Made by a program: the position numbers and the translations under genes
Shown here: positions 8,522 to 15,215 of the stretch, piece after piece
Numbering within the stretch: the stretch's first letter is position 1
How the letters are laid out: the number at the start of each line of letters is the position of its first letter
Assembly (NCBI GenBank): GCA_947167745.1
Contig: CAMVJE010000015.1
Coordinates: forward strand, 1 to 30,675
Origin: an uncultured Treponema sp.
Lineage (GTDB): Bacteria; Spirochaetota; Spirochaetia; Treponematales; Treponemataceae
DNA: 30,675 bases
Direction: 5' to 3'
The notes under the pieces: model-generated
Told to the model about the DNA's origin: nothing
Databases searched by the model: none
The model's input: the letters and a program-made list of their open reading frames with translations, nothing else

Positions 8522-9762
8522 CAGATTTTTCTCGTCGTGTCTCTCAAAAACTTGATAAACTATCTCCGCTACAGATTCAGCAGCTGGTTGAGGACTGTTA
8601 TTCCCAGACTGAGATTTTTAATTCGATTTTCCAGAGTTTACCCAGCGGTCTTATCATCGTTGATGAAAATTTTTGCCTTATAAAAATCAACAAGGCTTCG
8701 GAGCGTTATCTTCCTTTTAAGAGTAATCCCGAAGAAATCAAAGAAAATTCTCCTGTATGGAAGATTATCGACGATGAGGAAATTGCGCACTTTTTACAGA
8801 ATGCTTTTGAAGCTGACAAAACGAATATCTCAAACGAGTTTACTGTCGCAACTTCTGGTGGTTCTGTGCGCTTTCTTGACCTGTATGTAACGCCTCTTGT
8901 GCAGAATCAGAATCAGAACAAAAATCTTATCGGCTCTATTATCCGTGTCGACGATGTGACCGAAAAACGCAATCAGGAGGTTCTTCTTCATCGAATGGAA
9001 ACTCTGGCCGGGCTTACGAATGTTGCTGCAAGCGTTGCCCATGAAATCAAAAATCCTCTGGGCGCAATTTCGATTCATATTCAGCTCATGCAGAAAGCTC
9101 TGCGAAAAAAGCGTGATGGTGACGGAATGCTGCCTCCTCCCAAGTACGCCGAGGACTATCTTGATGTTATCACTCAGGAAATTGAGCGGCTCAACAAAAT
9201 CGTGGTGGATTTTTTGATGGCGGTTCGTCCGATTTCCGCCAAACTGGAGCTTGTGAACCCCAACAAAATCCTCGAAGACTTTATCGCATTTTTTATGCCG
9301 GAATTCAACGAAAAGCATATAAAACTTGAATCAGAATTGTGTGGCTGCGATGTGCGTCTTCTGCTTGATGCCAAACTTTTCCGTGAGGTAATTGTAAATC
9401 TTTCCCAAAATGCGATTTTCGCAATCTCCAAAAAGTACGATGACGATGAGAGCCGGATAAAAGGCAAAATCAGCATAAAAAGCCGAATCGAGAACGACCG
9501 TTATATCCTTACTTTTGCGGATGACGGAAGCGGAATGGACGAAGAGACTATCGGGCGCGTCTTTGAGCCTTATTTCACGACAAAATCAAACGGCACGGGC
9601 TTGGGAATGGCAATGAGCTACAAAATCATCAAGGAATTTTCCGGTGATATTTCTGTTTCATCGGCTCTTGGAGAAGGTACAATCTTCATGATTTCACTCC
9701 CAGTGCCACAGATGGAGAAAAAACTCATTGAATTCAAAGAATGCGGGGAAGCCGGGGAGTAA
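8518..9762 (+). CDS. atoS: PAS-domain sensor histidine kinase, AtoS/NtrB type
   Basis: A soluble 414-residue histidine kinase; no membrane helix is visible. A PAS domain spans about residues 27-150 (FNSIFQSLPSGLIIVDENF, then SIIRVDDVTEK). A HisKA dimerisation domain contains the phospho-acceptor histidine in ASVAHEIKNPLGAISIHI. The HATPase domain has NLSQNAIFAI (N box), FADDGSGMD (G1), FEPYFTTKS (F) and GTGLGMAMS (G2). All catalytic boxes look intact. It probably phosphorylates the AtoC-like regulator that starts 2 bases after its stop. The lack of membrane segments suggests an intracellular signal. The start overlaps the delta prime stop (ATGA). The atoS name follows what I recall of treponeme annotations, not evidence for acetoacetate sensing. 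Confidence 0.85.
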   Translation: MTDFSRRVSQKLDKLSPLQIQQLVEDCYSQTEIFNSIFQSLPSGLIIVDENFCLIKINKASERYLPFKSNPEEIKENSPVWKIIDDEEIAHFLQNAFEADKTNISNEFTVATSGGSVRFLDLYVTPLVQNQNQNKNLIGSIIRVDDVTEKRNQEVLLHRMETLAGLTNVAASVAHEIKNPLGAISIHIQLMQKALRKKRDGDGMLPPPKYAEDYLDVITQEIERLNKIVVDFLMAVRPISAKLELVNPNKILEDFIAFFMPEFNEKHIKLESELCGCDVRLLLDAKLFREVIVNLSQNAIFAISKKYDDDESRIKGKISIKSRIENDRYILTFADDGSGMDEETIGRVFEPYFTTKSNGTGLGMAMSYKIIKEFSGDISVSSALGEGTIFMISLPVPQMEKKLIEFKECGEAGE

Positions 9763-9764
9763 AA

Positions 9765-11123
9765 ATGAAATTCACAATTCTTATCATAGATGATGAAAAA
9801 AATATCCGCGAAGGCCTGGCCGCTGACTTTGAAATGGACGGCTACAACGTAAAGATTGCCGCCAACGGAAAGGAAGGCCTTGAGCTTATTTCAAAAGGAG
9901 ACATAGACCTCGTAATTACAGATTTGCGTATGCCAGGCTCAATTTCAGGTGAGCAGGTTTTACGCGAGGTCACAACCAAAATGCCTGGAATTCCGGTGAT
10001 TGTTCTCACTGGTCACGGTTCAATAGATGCGGCTGTTAAGGCTATGCAAGACGGAGCCTACGACTTTCTCACAAAGCCTCTTAATTTGGAGCAGCTGGAA
10101 GTCATCGTAAAGAGAGCTCTTCAGGGCAGGGAACTTTCTATACAGCATGCAGAACTTTTAAAGCAGGTTGATTCACAGAAAAAAACTGATATGGTTATCG
10201 GAAAGAGTGCGGCCATGCAGAAGGTTATGACTCTCGTAAAAAAGGTCGCTGATGCCAGAATTTCCGTGCTTATCACGGGCGAAACTGGTGTCGGTAAAGA
10301 AGTCGTAGCCAACGCGATTCATAACCTTTCTTCTCGAAGCAAAAACGCCTTTATCCCGGTAGTTTGTTCTTCTTTGAGCGAGACTCTTCTTGAGAGCGAA
10401 CTTTTTGGTCACGAAAAAGGAGCTTTCACAAATGCAGAATCAATGCATAAAGGAAAATTTGAGCTTGCTCACGGCGGAACGATATTTCTGGACGAAATCG
10501 GTGAAATTAATCAGAGCGTACAGGTAAAACTTTTGCGAGTGCTTCAGGAGCGTAAATTTGAGCGGGTAGGCGGGGAATCACCAATCGAAGTGGATGTGCG
10601 TGTTATTGCGGCAACCAACAAAAATCTTGAGGAAGAGGTTAAAGCCGGTCGTTTCCGTGAGGATTTGTATTTCCGCCTGAATGGTATCCATATTGAAGTG
10701 CCACCACTACGGGAGAGGAAGGATGATTTGCCTCTTCTTTTGAATTCATTTCTTGAAAGGTATAGCAGGGAGAATAATAAGCAAATTTCAGGTTTTGACA
10801 GTCAGGCTCGGGCTGCACTTTACAAATATGATTGGCCGGGAAATATTCGGGAATTACAGCACTGCGTTGAAAGTTCTGTCGTAATGGCAGGAGGAGAAGA
10901 AATTACCCTTGAAGATTTGCCGCCATCTGTGAGCCGGGCCAGTTCCCTTGAAAGCATTTCTCTTCCGTTGGGAATCACAATGGATGAAGCCGAAAAAATC
11001 ATTATTCAGGAAAATCTTGCTGCCAATAAAGGAAACAAAAGCCGAACAGCGGATATTCTCGGTATCGGCCGAAAAACCCTTCATCGTAAGCTGCAAGAAT
11101 ACGGCATGGAAAACGAAGAATAA
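9765..11123 (+). CDS. atoC: NtrC-family sigma-54-dependent response regulator, AtoC-like
   Basis: A 452-residue enhancer-binding protein. The receiver domain (1-120) has acidic residues D9/D10, phospho-acceptor D53 (VITDLRMPG), and the T/K switch (VLTGHG and K104). The AAA+ domain has Walker A GETGVGKE (172-179), Walker B FLDEIGE (D243, E244) and ELFGHEKGAFTNAES. The sigma-54 contact loop is therefore GAFTNA (219-224) instead of the near-universal GAFTGA. A Fis-type helix-turn-helix ends the protein (NKSRTADILGIGRKTLHRKL). ATG 9765 was chosen because GGGGAG sits just upstream; the frame is open to an earlier start at 9741. It works with the kinase immediately upstream and would drive RpoN promoters by ATP hydrolysis. 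I found no convincing -24/-12 site in this window, so its targets lie elsewhere. Confidence 0.9.
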   Translation: MKFTILIIDDEKNIREGLAADFEMDGYNVKIAANGKEGLELISKGDIDLVITDLRMPGSISGEQVLREVTTKMPGIPVIVLTGHGSIDAAVKAMQDGAYDFLTKPLNLEQLEVIVKRALQGRELSIQHAELLKQVDSQKKTDMVIGKSAAMQKVMTLVKKVADARISVLITGETGVGKEVVANAIHNLSSRSKNAFIPVVCSSLSETLLESELFGHEKGAFTNAESMHKGKFELAHGGTIFLDEIGEINQSVQVKLLRVLQERKFERVGGESPIEVDVRVIAATNKNLEEEVKAGRFREDLYFRLNGIHIEVPPLRERKDDLPLLLNSFLERYSRENNKQISGFDSQARAALYKYDWPGNIRELQHCVESSVVMAGGEEITLEDLPPSVSRASSLESISLPLGITMDEAEKIIIQENLAANKGNKSRTADILGIGRKTLHRKLQEYGMENEE

Positions 11124-11133
11124 AAAAAATTAC

Positions 11134-11166
11134 AAAATTTCGTCTTTTTCTTATTGACGAAGTTTT
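11134..11166 (+). terminator. Hairpin after atoC, probable weak terminator
   Basis: AAAAT plus TTCGTC (11134-11144) pairs with GACGAA plus GTTTT (11156-11166), an 11-bp stem with one G-T pair. A T-rich but interrupted stretch follows. It lies 10 bases after the atoC stop. Its descending arm overlaps the -35 box of the tRNA-Glu promoter. Confidence 0.5.
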
Positions 11167-11182
11167 CTCATTTTGATATATT
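11154..11182 (+). promoter_or_regulatory. Sigma-70-type promoter for tRNA-Glu
   Basis: TTGACG (11154-11159), 17-base spacer, TATATT (11177-11182). The predicted start near 11190 is about 26 bases before the mature tRNA. Confidence 0.75.
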
Positions 11183-11215
11183 ATCAAAGTCAGCTCGCTA
11201 CTGAGTTGCAATGAT

Positions 11216-11287
11216 GTCTCCTTCGTCTAGTGGTTAGGACATCGGGTTTTCATCCCGACAACAGCAGTTCAATTCTGCTAGGAGATG
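11216..11287 (+). tRNA. tRNA-Glu (anticodon TTC)
   Basis: A 72-base cloverleaf. The acceptor stem is GTCTCCT/AGGAGAT, with a G-T first pair. The D-arm is followed by the anticodon stem TCGGG/CCCGA, with loop TTTTCAT carrying anticodon TTC at 11249-11251. The T-arm AGCAG/CTGCT has loop TTCAATT, and the discriminator is G. CCA is not encoded. It has its own promoter upstream and a strong terminator at 11297-11328. Confidence 0.97.
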
Positions 11288-11296
11288 ATACTTACG

Positions 11297-11328
11297 CCTT
11301 GCAACAAAACTGTTTGCAAGGTTTTTTT
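11297..11328 (+). terminator. Rho-independent terminator after tRNA-Glu
   Basis: CCTTGCAA (11297-11304) pairs perfectly with TTGCAAGG (11314-11321) across a 9-base loop and is followed by seven T. The descending arm contains TTGCAA, which could act as a -35 for rpsT with TATAGA at 11339-11344, although the 19-base spacing is long. Confidence 0.85.
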
Positions 11329-11370
11329 ATAATTCAAGTATAGAATGATTATTTTTGGGGGATTTTCCGT

Positions 11371-11649
11371 ATGGCAAGAAACCAGACATCTGCAGAAAAA
11401 CGATTCCGACAGAGCGAAGTTCATCGAATGCACAACAAGGCTATTAAAAGCGAGTGCCGCACTTATGTACGACAGTTCGTTGAAGCTGTTCATGCAAAAG
11501 ACTCAAAACTTGCTCAGGAAAAGCTTGTTCTTTTGACTTCTAAATTGGACTCTGCCCGCAGCAAGGGTGTTATGAACCGCAATGCTGTTTCACGCAAAAA
11601 GTCTAGAATGCAGAAACTTTACAATGTAACATTTGCTGCTGCAAACTAA
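11371..11649 (+). CDS. rpsT: 30S ribosomal protein S20
   Basis: A 92-residue, lysine- and arginine-rich helical protein. It opens MARNQTSAEKRFRQSEVHRM and carries the S20 features NKAIKSECRTYVRQF and NRNAVSRKKSRMQKLYN. S20 binds 16S rRNA in the body of the small subunit and is needed for correct assembly. Length and order match the family (85-95 residues). A GGGGGA (about 11356-11361) precedes the ATG. It lies between the tRNA-Glu terminator and its own terminator at 11675-11719, so it is probably monocistronic. Confidence 0.95.
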   Translation: MARNQTSAEKRFRQSEVHRMHNKAIKSECRTYVRQFVEAVHAKDSKLAQEKLVLLTSKLDSARSKGVMNRNAVSRKKSRMQKLYNVTFAAAN

Positions 11650-11674
11650 TTTTTAATTGCAATAATTTATATAA

Positions 11675-11719
11675 GCTATCTGATTGTATATTTTATACAC
11701 TTCAGATAGCGTTTTTTTT
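11675..11719 (+). terminator. Rho-independent terminator after rpsT
   Basis: GCTATCTGA (11675-11683) pairs perfectly with TCAGATAGC (11702-11710). The loop holds a second small stem, GTATA/TATAC (11686-11690 and 11694-11698). Eight T follow one G. It ends only 12 bases before the HU gene, so any HU promoter must lie inside or upstream of the hairpin. Confidence 0.85.
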
Positions 11720-11722
11720 AGG

Positions 11723-11732
11723 TAGGTACCTA
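11723..11732. repeat. 10-bp palindrome over the HU ribosome-binding region
   Basis: TAGGTACCTA is a perfect palindrome whose last base is the A of the HU start codon. It contains the nearer of two AGG candidates for ribosome binding (11720-11722 and 11724-11726). It could be a protein-binding site or be chance. Confidence 0.4.
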
Positions 11733-12043
11733 TGTCAGTAAATAAAGTAACAAAAAGCGATATAGTGGATAGAGTTCATGAATCAACAAAAATCGAAAAG
11801 AAGATTTTGCAGGAAGCTTTTGAAGGCATAATTGAAGAATTCAAAAATGCACTTAAATCAAATTCCACGGTAGAGCTTCGCGGTTTTGGAACTCTTGAAC
11901 CTCGTCTTCGAAAAGGCCGTGAGAAAGCCCGTAACCCTAAGACTGGAGAGATTCTTTCTGTTGAGCCTCATTATGTAGCTGCATTCCGTGCCGGTCAGGA
12001 TCTTAAAAAAGCCCTTATGGAGATTCCGGTTGAAAAGAAATAG
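11732..12043 (+). CDS. HU/IHF-family histone-like DNA-binding protein
   Basis: A 103-residue nucleoid protein of the HU/IHF fold. The N-terminal helices (VTKSDIVDRVHESTKIEKKI and LQEAFEGIIEEFKNAL) are followed by the beta saddle VELRGFGTLEPRLRKGREKARNPKTGE, which includes the R-N-P-K-T-G-E DNA-binding arm with the intercalating proline, and the closing FRAGQDLKKAL. The family binds and bends DNA as a dimer. It is about ten residues longer than typical HU, with a charged tail (EIPVEKK). Sequence alone does not decide HU from IHF; a lone gene in a spirochete is more likely HU-like. The downstream lnt gene begins inside its last codons. Confidence 0.92.
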   Translation: MSVNKVTKSDIVDRVHESTKIEKKILQEAFEGIIEEFKNALKSNSTVELRGFGTLEPRLRKGREKARNPKTGEILSVEPHYVAAFRAGQDLKKALMEIPVEKK

Positions 12044-13565
12044 TCTTTTCAATTTTTTCCTTTTATTTCTTTCAATTGGACTTAATCTTATCTGTCAGCC
12101 GTCCATGTTATCTGAAAACGGACTTCCATTTTTCGCCTGGACGGCATACATTCCATTTTTCCTTCTTGCAGAACGAATTTCAATAAAAGCTTCTTTCTTA
12201 TATGGTTTCTCCTTTGGTTTTATTTTTTACAGCTTACTTTGCTGGTGGTTTTCTTCTTTTGGGTTAATTGCGCTTTCCTTTGTTTCATTTTTATACTCAT
12301 TTTATTACTCCATTGTTTTATTTCTCATTGTATTCGCCAAAAAACTGTTGCCTCAAAAAATAGCATCATTGTATTGGCTCTTAAGAGTTTTTATCCTTAT
12401 TTCTTTTGACTATCTGCGTACCTTTGGACCACTTGGCTTTTCATATGGAGTTATTGCCTATACGCAGTGGCGTCAGGCCGCTTTTCTTTCTTTTGCATCT
12501 CTTTTTGGAGTTCAGGGAGTTTCATTTCTAATTTATGTCTTTTCATCACTTATTGCAGATGTTATTTCAACAAAAAATATCCGCAGAAATTTAAAAAAAA
12601 TTTCTCTCTGTGTTCCACTTGTTTTGGCCGTAATGGTATCTTCAAAATTTAACTTTTCGAAAGAAAGTGAATCTTCTTCCTTAAAGATTGCCCTTATACA
12701 GGATGCTTCTTCTGCAAAATCTGAAAACATTTCTGATTATGTAAAAGATGTCAGCCTGCTGAAAAAATTGACAGATCAAGCTCTTGCTCTTAAGAATGAT
12801 ACGGAACTCATAATTTGGCCAGAAACCGCAGTTGTGCCTGATATTCTCCACAATTTTTCAGATGAAAGTGAGCCTGTTCGCCATTTACTTGCTTTAGACT
12901 TAATTTCATATATAAAATCTAAAAATGCCTCGTTCGTAATTGGAAATAATTTTTCTTCCGGAAAAAAAAGTTATAATGCAGCCCTTTATTTTAATACAGA
13001 TGGTGAAGTAGAGATTTATAAAAAAAATCATCTTGTACCTTTTACGGAATATTGGCCATCTTTCCTTAAAGGCTCTTTATTTGAAAAAATTAAAGATACA
13101 CTTGATTCAGATTTATTTACCCCTGGAGAAGAACTGGCTGTTTTTAGAGTAAAAGATTTGACATTTTCTGTACCTATTTGTTTTGAAGATTCATTTTCAG
13201 GCCTTGTTAGAAAAATGAAAAAGTCAGGCGCTGATTTTTTTGTCAATATCAGTGATGATGCCTGGGCTCATTCAGCGGCTGCAAGAAACATTCACTGTGC
13301 GATGAGTGTCTTTAGAAGTGCTGAGTACCGAACTGTTAGTGTACGAAGTACGGTGGACGGAAAAACTTGTATAATTGGAACAGACGGATTAATAAAGCAG
13401 GAACTTGAATCTGGAATAGACGGTTTTTTAAATGCAGAAGTCTCAATAGAAAAGAATTCCAGAACACTTTATTCATGTATTGGTGATTTACCTTCATTGA
13501 TTCTTACGGTAGTCACTTTATTTTTATTATTGATTTTATCACTTCGATTTGTTAGAGTTAGATAG
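12030..13565 (+). CDS. lnt: Apolipoprotein N-acyltransferase Lnt
   Basis: A 511-residue inner-membrane enzyme that adds the third acyl chain to the N-terminal cysteine of lipoproteins. Several hydrophobic segments fill residues 5-205. A nitrilase-type catalytic domain follows, with E265 (IIWPETAVV), K332 (YKKNHLVPFTEYWP) and C384 (VPICFEDSF), matching the E. coli triad E267/K335/C387. A final membrane helix lies near 490-508. I propose the TTG at 12030 as start: GGAG (12019-12022) is 7 bases upstream and the protein then opens KRNSLFNFF. The in-frame ATG at 11988 lacks a ribosome site and would overlap HU by 56 bases. The TTG start still overlaps HU by 14 bases, so coupling is likely. Confidence 0.92.
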   Translation: MKRNSLFNFFLLFLSIGLNLICQPSMLSENGLPFFAWTAYIPFFLLAERISIKASFLYGFSFGFIFYSLLCWWFSSFGLIALSFVSFLYSFYYSIVLFLIVFAKKLLPQKIASLYWLLRVFILISFDYLRTFGPLGFSYGVIAYTQWRQAAFLSFASLFGVQGVSFLIYVFSSLIADVISTKNIRRNLKKISLCVPLVLAVMVSSKFNFSKESESSSLKIALIQDASSAKSENISDYVKDVSLLKKLTDQALALKNDTELIIWPETAVVPDILHNFSDESEPVRHLLALDLISYIKSKNASFVIGNNFSSGKKSYNAALYFNTDGEVEIYKKNHLVPFTEYWPSFLKGSLFEKIKDTLDSDLFTPGEELAVFRVKDLTFSVPICFEDSFSGLVRKMKKSGADFFVNISDDAWAHSAAARNIHCAMSVFRSAEYRTVSVRSTVDGKTCIIGTDGLIKQELESGIDGFLNAEVSIEKNSRTLYSCIGDLPSLILTVVTLFLLLILSLRFVRVR

Positions 13566-13566
13566 T

Positions 13567-13986
13567 ATGTCAGAAGAAAAACAGAAGAAAAACCTGACAG
13601 TTTTTGGTCAGGAAACAGAATTTGAAGGAATGCTTGAATTCACTGATAACCTTGTCATTACAGGAAAGTTCAAAGGTGAGATTAAAGCTACAGGTGACTT
13701 GGAAATAGAGAAGGGGGCTGTCTGTACAGTTTCAAAGATGACGGCTAATTCCATTGTTGTCTCTGGCTCCGTTACCGGTGATATTGATGCCGCTGAACGC
13801 GTTGAGATGTGCACAGGAAGCATTGTTCATGGTGATGTAAAAACTGCGAGAATCAGAATTGCAGAGAATGTTGAGTTTGAAGGGCAGATTTCAATGCTTG
13901 AGACAGAGCCAGATGTAAATCTTTTTTCAGTAGCCTCTGATGAATATAAAAACGCTCTGGTAATTAAATCTGATGATCCTCGTTAG
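13567..13986 (+). CDS. Bactofilin-family cytoskeletal protein
   Basis: A 139-residue protein of the bactofilin (DUF583/PF04519) family. It shows the repeating beta-helix pattern with regularly spaced hydrophobic residues and glycines: FEGMLEFTDNLVITGKFKG, IKATGDLEIEKGAVC, ANSIVVSGSVTGDIDAAERV, GSIVHGDVKTARIRIAE, FEGQISM. Bactofilins polymerise without nucleotide and help place cell-wall enzymes or shape the cell; in spirochetes they have been linked to helical shape. ATG 13567 follows the lnt stop by one base, with only a weak GAG upstream; an in-frame TTG at 13549 is less likely. It is probably the last gene of an HU-lnt-bactofilin transcript. I see no strong terminator behind it. Confidence 0.88.
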   Translation: MSEEKQKKNLTVFGQETEFEGMLEFTDNLVITGKFKGEIKATGDLEIEKGAVCTVSKMTANSIVVSGSVTGDIDAAERVEMCTGSIVHGDVKTARIRIAENVEFEGQISMLETEPDVNLFSVASDEYKNALVIKSDDPR

Positions 13987-13991
13987 TTTTT

Positions 13992-14020
13992 TTGAATTAT
14001 TACAATTTATGCGTTATAAT
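13992..14020 (+). promoter_or_regulatory. Strong sigma-70-type promoter upstream of the 202-residue gene
   Basis: TTGAAT (13992-13997), 17-base spacer, perfect TATAAT (14015-14020). A GGGGGA (14035-14040) then precedes ATG 14044. Confidence 0.75.
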
Positions 14021-14043
14021 TTTCTTGAATATTTGGGGGAATA

Positions 14044-14652
14044 ATGAAATCAAATATCTGTAAACTTTCCAATGATGTTGCGTCACTGTCTGGTATTCTT
14101 GAAGAAACTGAAAAAGTTGCTTCATATCTTAATCTTGATAAAAAACTTTCATCCAGAATGCGCTTGATTTCTGAAGAGCTTGTAGGAATGATTCCTGAAC
14201 TTCTGTCCTATGTAAAAGGAGAGTTTTGGATTGAGTCTGGTGAAAAGGCTGTTGAATTTCATACCTTGCTTACACCGGACGAAGCATTGAATGCTGAACG
14301 CCGGGAAAAGCTTTTATCAGTTTCAAAATCTGGTAAGAATGCGGCTGCTGTCGGTATTATGAACAAAATAAAACTTGCTGCAGAATTCCTTATGATTGAT
14401 TACTCAGAAGTTGCAAATACAATTCCGCATGAATATTCATTTTATTCAATGGGAATTCCTGCAACCTTGCCAATTACAGAAGCATATACATGGTCTCTTG
14501 ATGTTTATCGAAAAAATTCCAAAGAGGCAAAAGGTGAGGCTTGGGACGAGCTTGAAAAATCAATTATTGCAAATATTGCAGATGATGTGCTTGTTGCCGT
14601 AAAAGGAAAGTCGGTTGAGATAATCGTAAAAAAAGAAATTAAGGCGCAATAA
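14044..14652 (+). CDS. Unknown protein resembling a degenerate anti-sigma factor kinase
   Basis: A 202-residue soluble protein that I cannot name with confidence. Residues 12-75 look like the opening of an RsbW/SpoIIAB-type GHKL ATPase: a helix (ILEETEKVASYLN), then MRLISEELVGMIPELLSYV at the N-box position, then a strand pair (GEFWIES, AVEFHTLL). In active family members the N-box is E-x-x-x-N; here the E (E44) is present but the asparagine position is Gly48. I see no clear G1 (DxGxG) or G2 (GxGL) box later. The tail, residues 100-200, is helical and ends in a strand-rich segment (DDVLVAVKGKSVEIIVKKE). The next gene, 59 bases on, is a STAS anti-sigma antagonist, which supports a partner-switching role. 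The function is inferred from context. Confidence 0.6.
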   Translation: MKSNICKLSNDVASLSGILEETEKVASYLNLDKKLSSRMRLISEELVGMIPELLSYVKGEFWIESGEKAVEFHTLLTPDEALNAERREKLLSVSKSGKNAAAVGIMNKIKLAAEFLMIDYSEVANTIPHEYSFYSMGIPATLPITEAYTWSLDVYRKNSKEAKGEAWDELEKSIIANIADDVLVAVKGKSVEIIVKKEIKAQ

Positions 14653-14673
14653 TCAGAATTGCCCGATTTTTTT
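14643..14673 (+). terminator. Possible terminator overlapping the stop of the 202-residue gene
   Basis: GG-GCAAT (14643-14650, one bulged C) pairs with ATTGCCC (14658-14664) over a 7-base loop and is followed by seven T (14667-14673). The stop codon TAA (14650-14652) lies in the hairpin. The descending arm also carries the -35 box of the next promoter. Confidence 0.5.
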
Positions 14674-14687
14674 ACCTATGTTATAAT
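14659..14687 (+). promoter_or_regulatory. Sigma-70-type promoter for the STAS gene
   Basis: TTGCCC (14659-14664), 17-base spacer, perfect TATAAT (14682-14687). AAGGAG (14700-14705) precedes ATG 14712. The antagonist may therefore be expressed separately from its upstream neighbour. Confidence 0.65.
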
Positions 14688-14711
14688 TAAGGAACTTTTA
14701 AGGAGTATAAA

Positions 14712-15008
14712 ATGAATGTTACAAAAACTCAGAGTGATAAAAATGTCACTCTTTTAGTAGAGGGTCGTTTGGATACCATGACTTCTCCTAATCTCGAAAA
14801 AGAAATTCTTGCAATTTCTGAATCTGCTGAGTCTCTTACAATTGATTTTTCAAAACTTGACTATATTTCTTCAGCAGGTTTGAGGGTATTGCTTTCAGCA
14901 CACAAAAGCTTTGCAAAAAAAGGTGGAATGTGTGTAATTAATGTTAATGAAACTGTTATGGATATTTTTGAAGTTACAGGCTTTAAAGATATTCTCAATG
15001 TAAAATAA
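14712..15008 (+). CDS. STAS-domain anti-sigma factor antagonist
   Basis: A 98-residue single STAS domain of the SpoIIAA/RsbV type. It shows VTLLVEGRLDTMTSPNLEKE (first strand and helix), LTIDFSKLDYISSAGLRVLL (central strand and phosphorylation loop) and MCVINVNETVMDIFEVTGF (last strand-helix). Ser54 in YISSAGL aligns with the serine that cognate kinases phosphorylate in SpoIIAA and RsbV; the preceding Asp of those proteins is Ser here. The unphosphorylated form would bind an anti-sigma or other GHKL-type partner and release its target. The gene upstream is the obvious candidate partner, though it looks catalytically impaired. An AAGGAG precedes the ATG. Confidence 0.93.
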   Translation: MNVTKTQSDKNVTLLVEGRLDTMTSPNLEKEILAISESAESLTIDFSKLDYISSAGLRVLLSAHKSFAKKGGMCVINVNETVMDIFEVTGFKDILNVK

Positions 15009-15011
15009 ATT

Positions 15012-15043
15012 TTAAGGGCACCCTGGCGGTGCCTGCCCCTTAA
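15012..15043 (+). terminator. GC-rich hairpin after the STAS gene
   Basis: TTAAGGG (15012-15018) pairs with CCCTTAA (15037-15043), and the inner GCACC (15018-15022) pairs with GGTGC (15028-15032). A T-rich stretch interrupted by A and G follows. It starts four bases after the stop codon. Confidence 0.65.
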
Positions 15044-15064
15044 TTTAGTTTTTAATTTTTGATA

Positions 15065-15093
15065 TTGACTTTTTTTTGAGAGAGTGCTTTAAT
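15065..15093 (+). promoter_or_regulatory. Probable rho promoter with long AT-rich leader
   Basis: TTGACT (15065-15070), 17-base spacer, TTTAAT (15088-15093). This leaves a leader of about 115 bases before rho at 15216, very AT-rich with no stable hairpin I can see. A further TATAAT at 15174-15179 lacks a good -35. Rho controls its own leader in some bacteria, but nothing here proves that. Confidence 0.5.
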
Positions 15094-15215
15094 AAGCCAA
15101 GATAAATTTTCTATTCTTTTATAATTTATTTCATTTAAATCAACACATATTTTTATTTAATGAACTTTTTTTTTATAATTCTTAATACATATTATTATCT
15201 CATGGAGACATTCAA

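Noticed and set aside
8830..9318. 162-codon minus-strand frame inside the kinase gene
   Set aside because: The plus strand encodes intact PAS and HisKA motifs; the antisense frame shows no family features.
11988..12029. Upstream ATG for Lnt
   Set aside because: No Shine-Dalgarno, deep overlap with HU, and the TTG at 12030 has ideal ribosome-site spacing.
15044..15215. Possible riboswitch in the rho leader
   Set aside because: The stretch is almost entirely A/T with no stable stems or known aptamer motifs.
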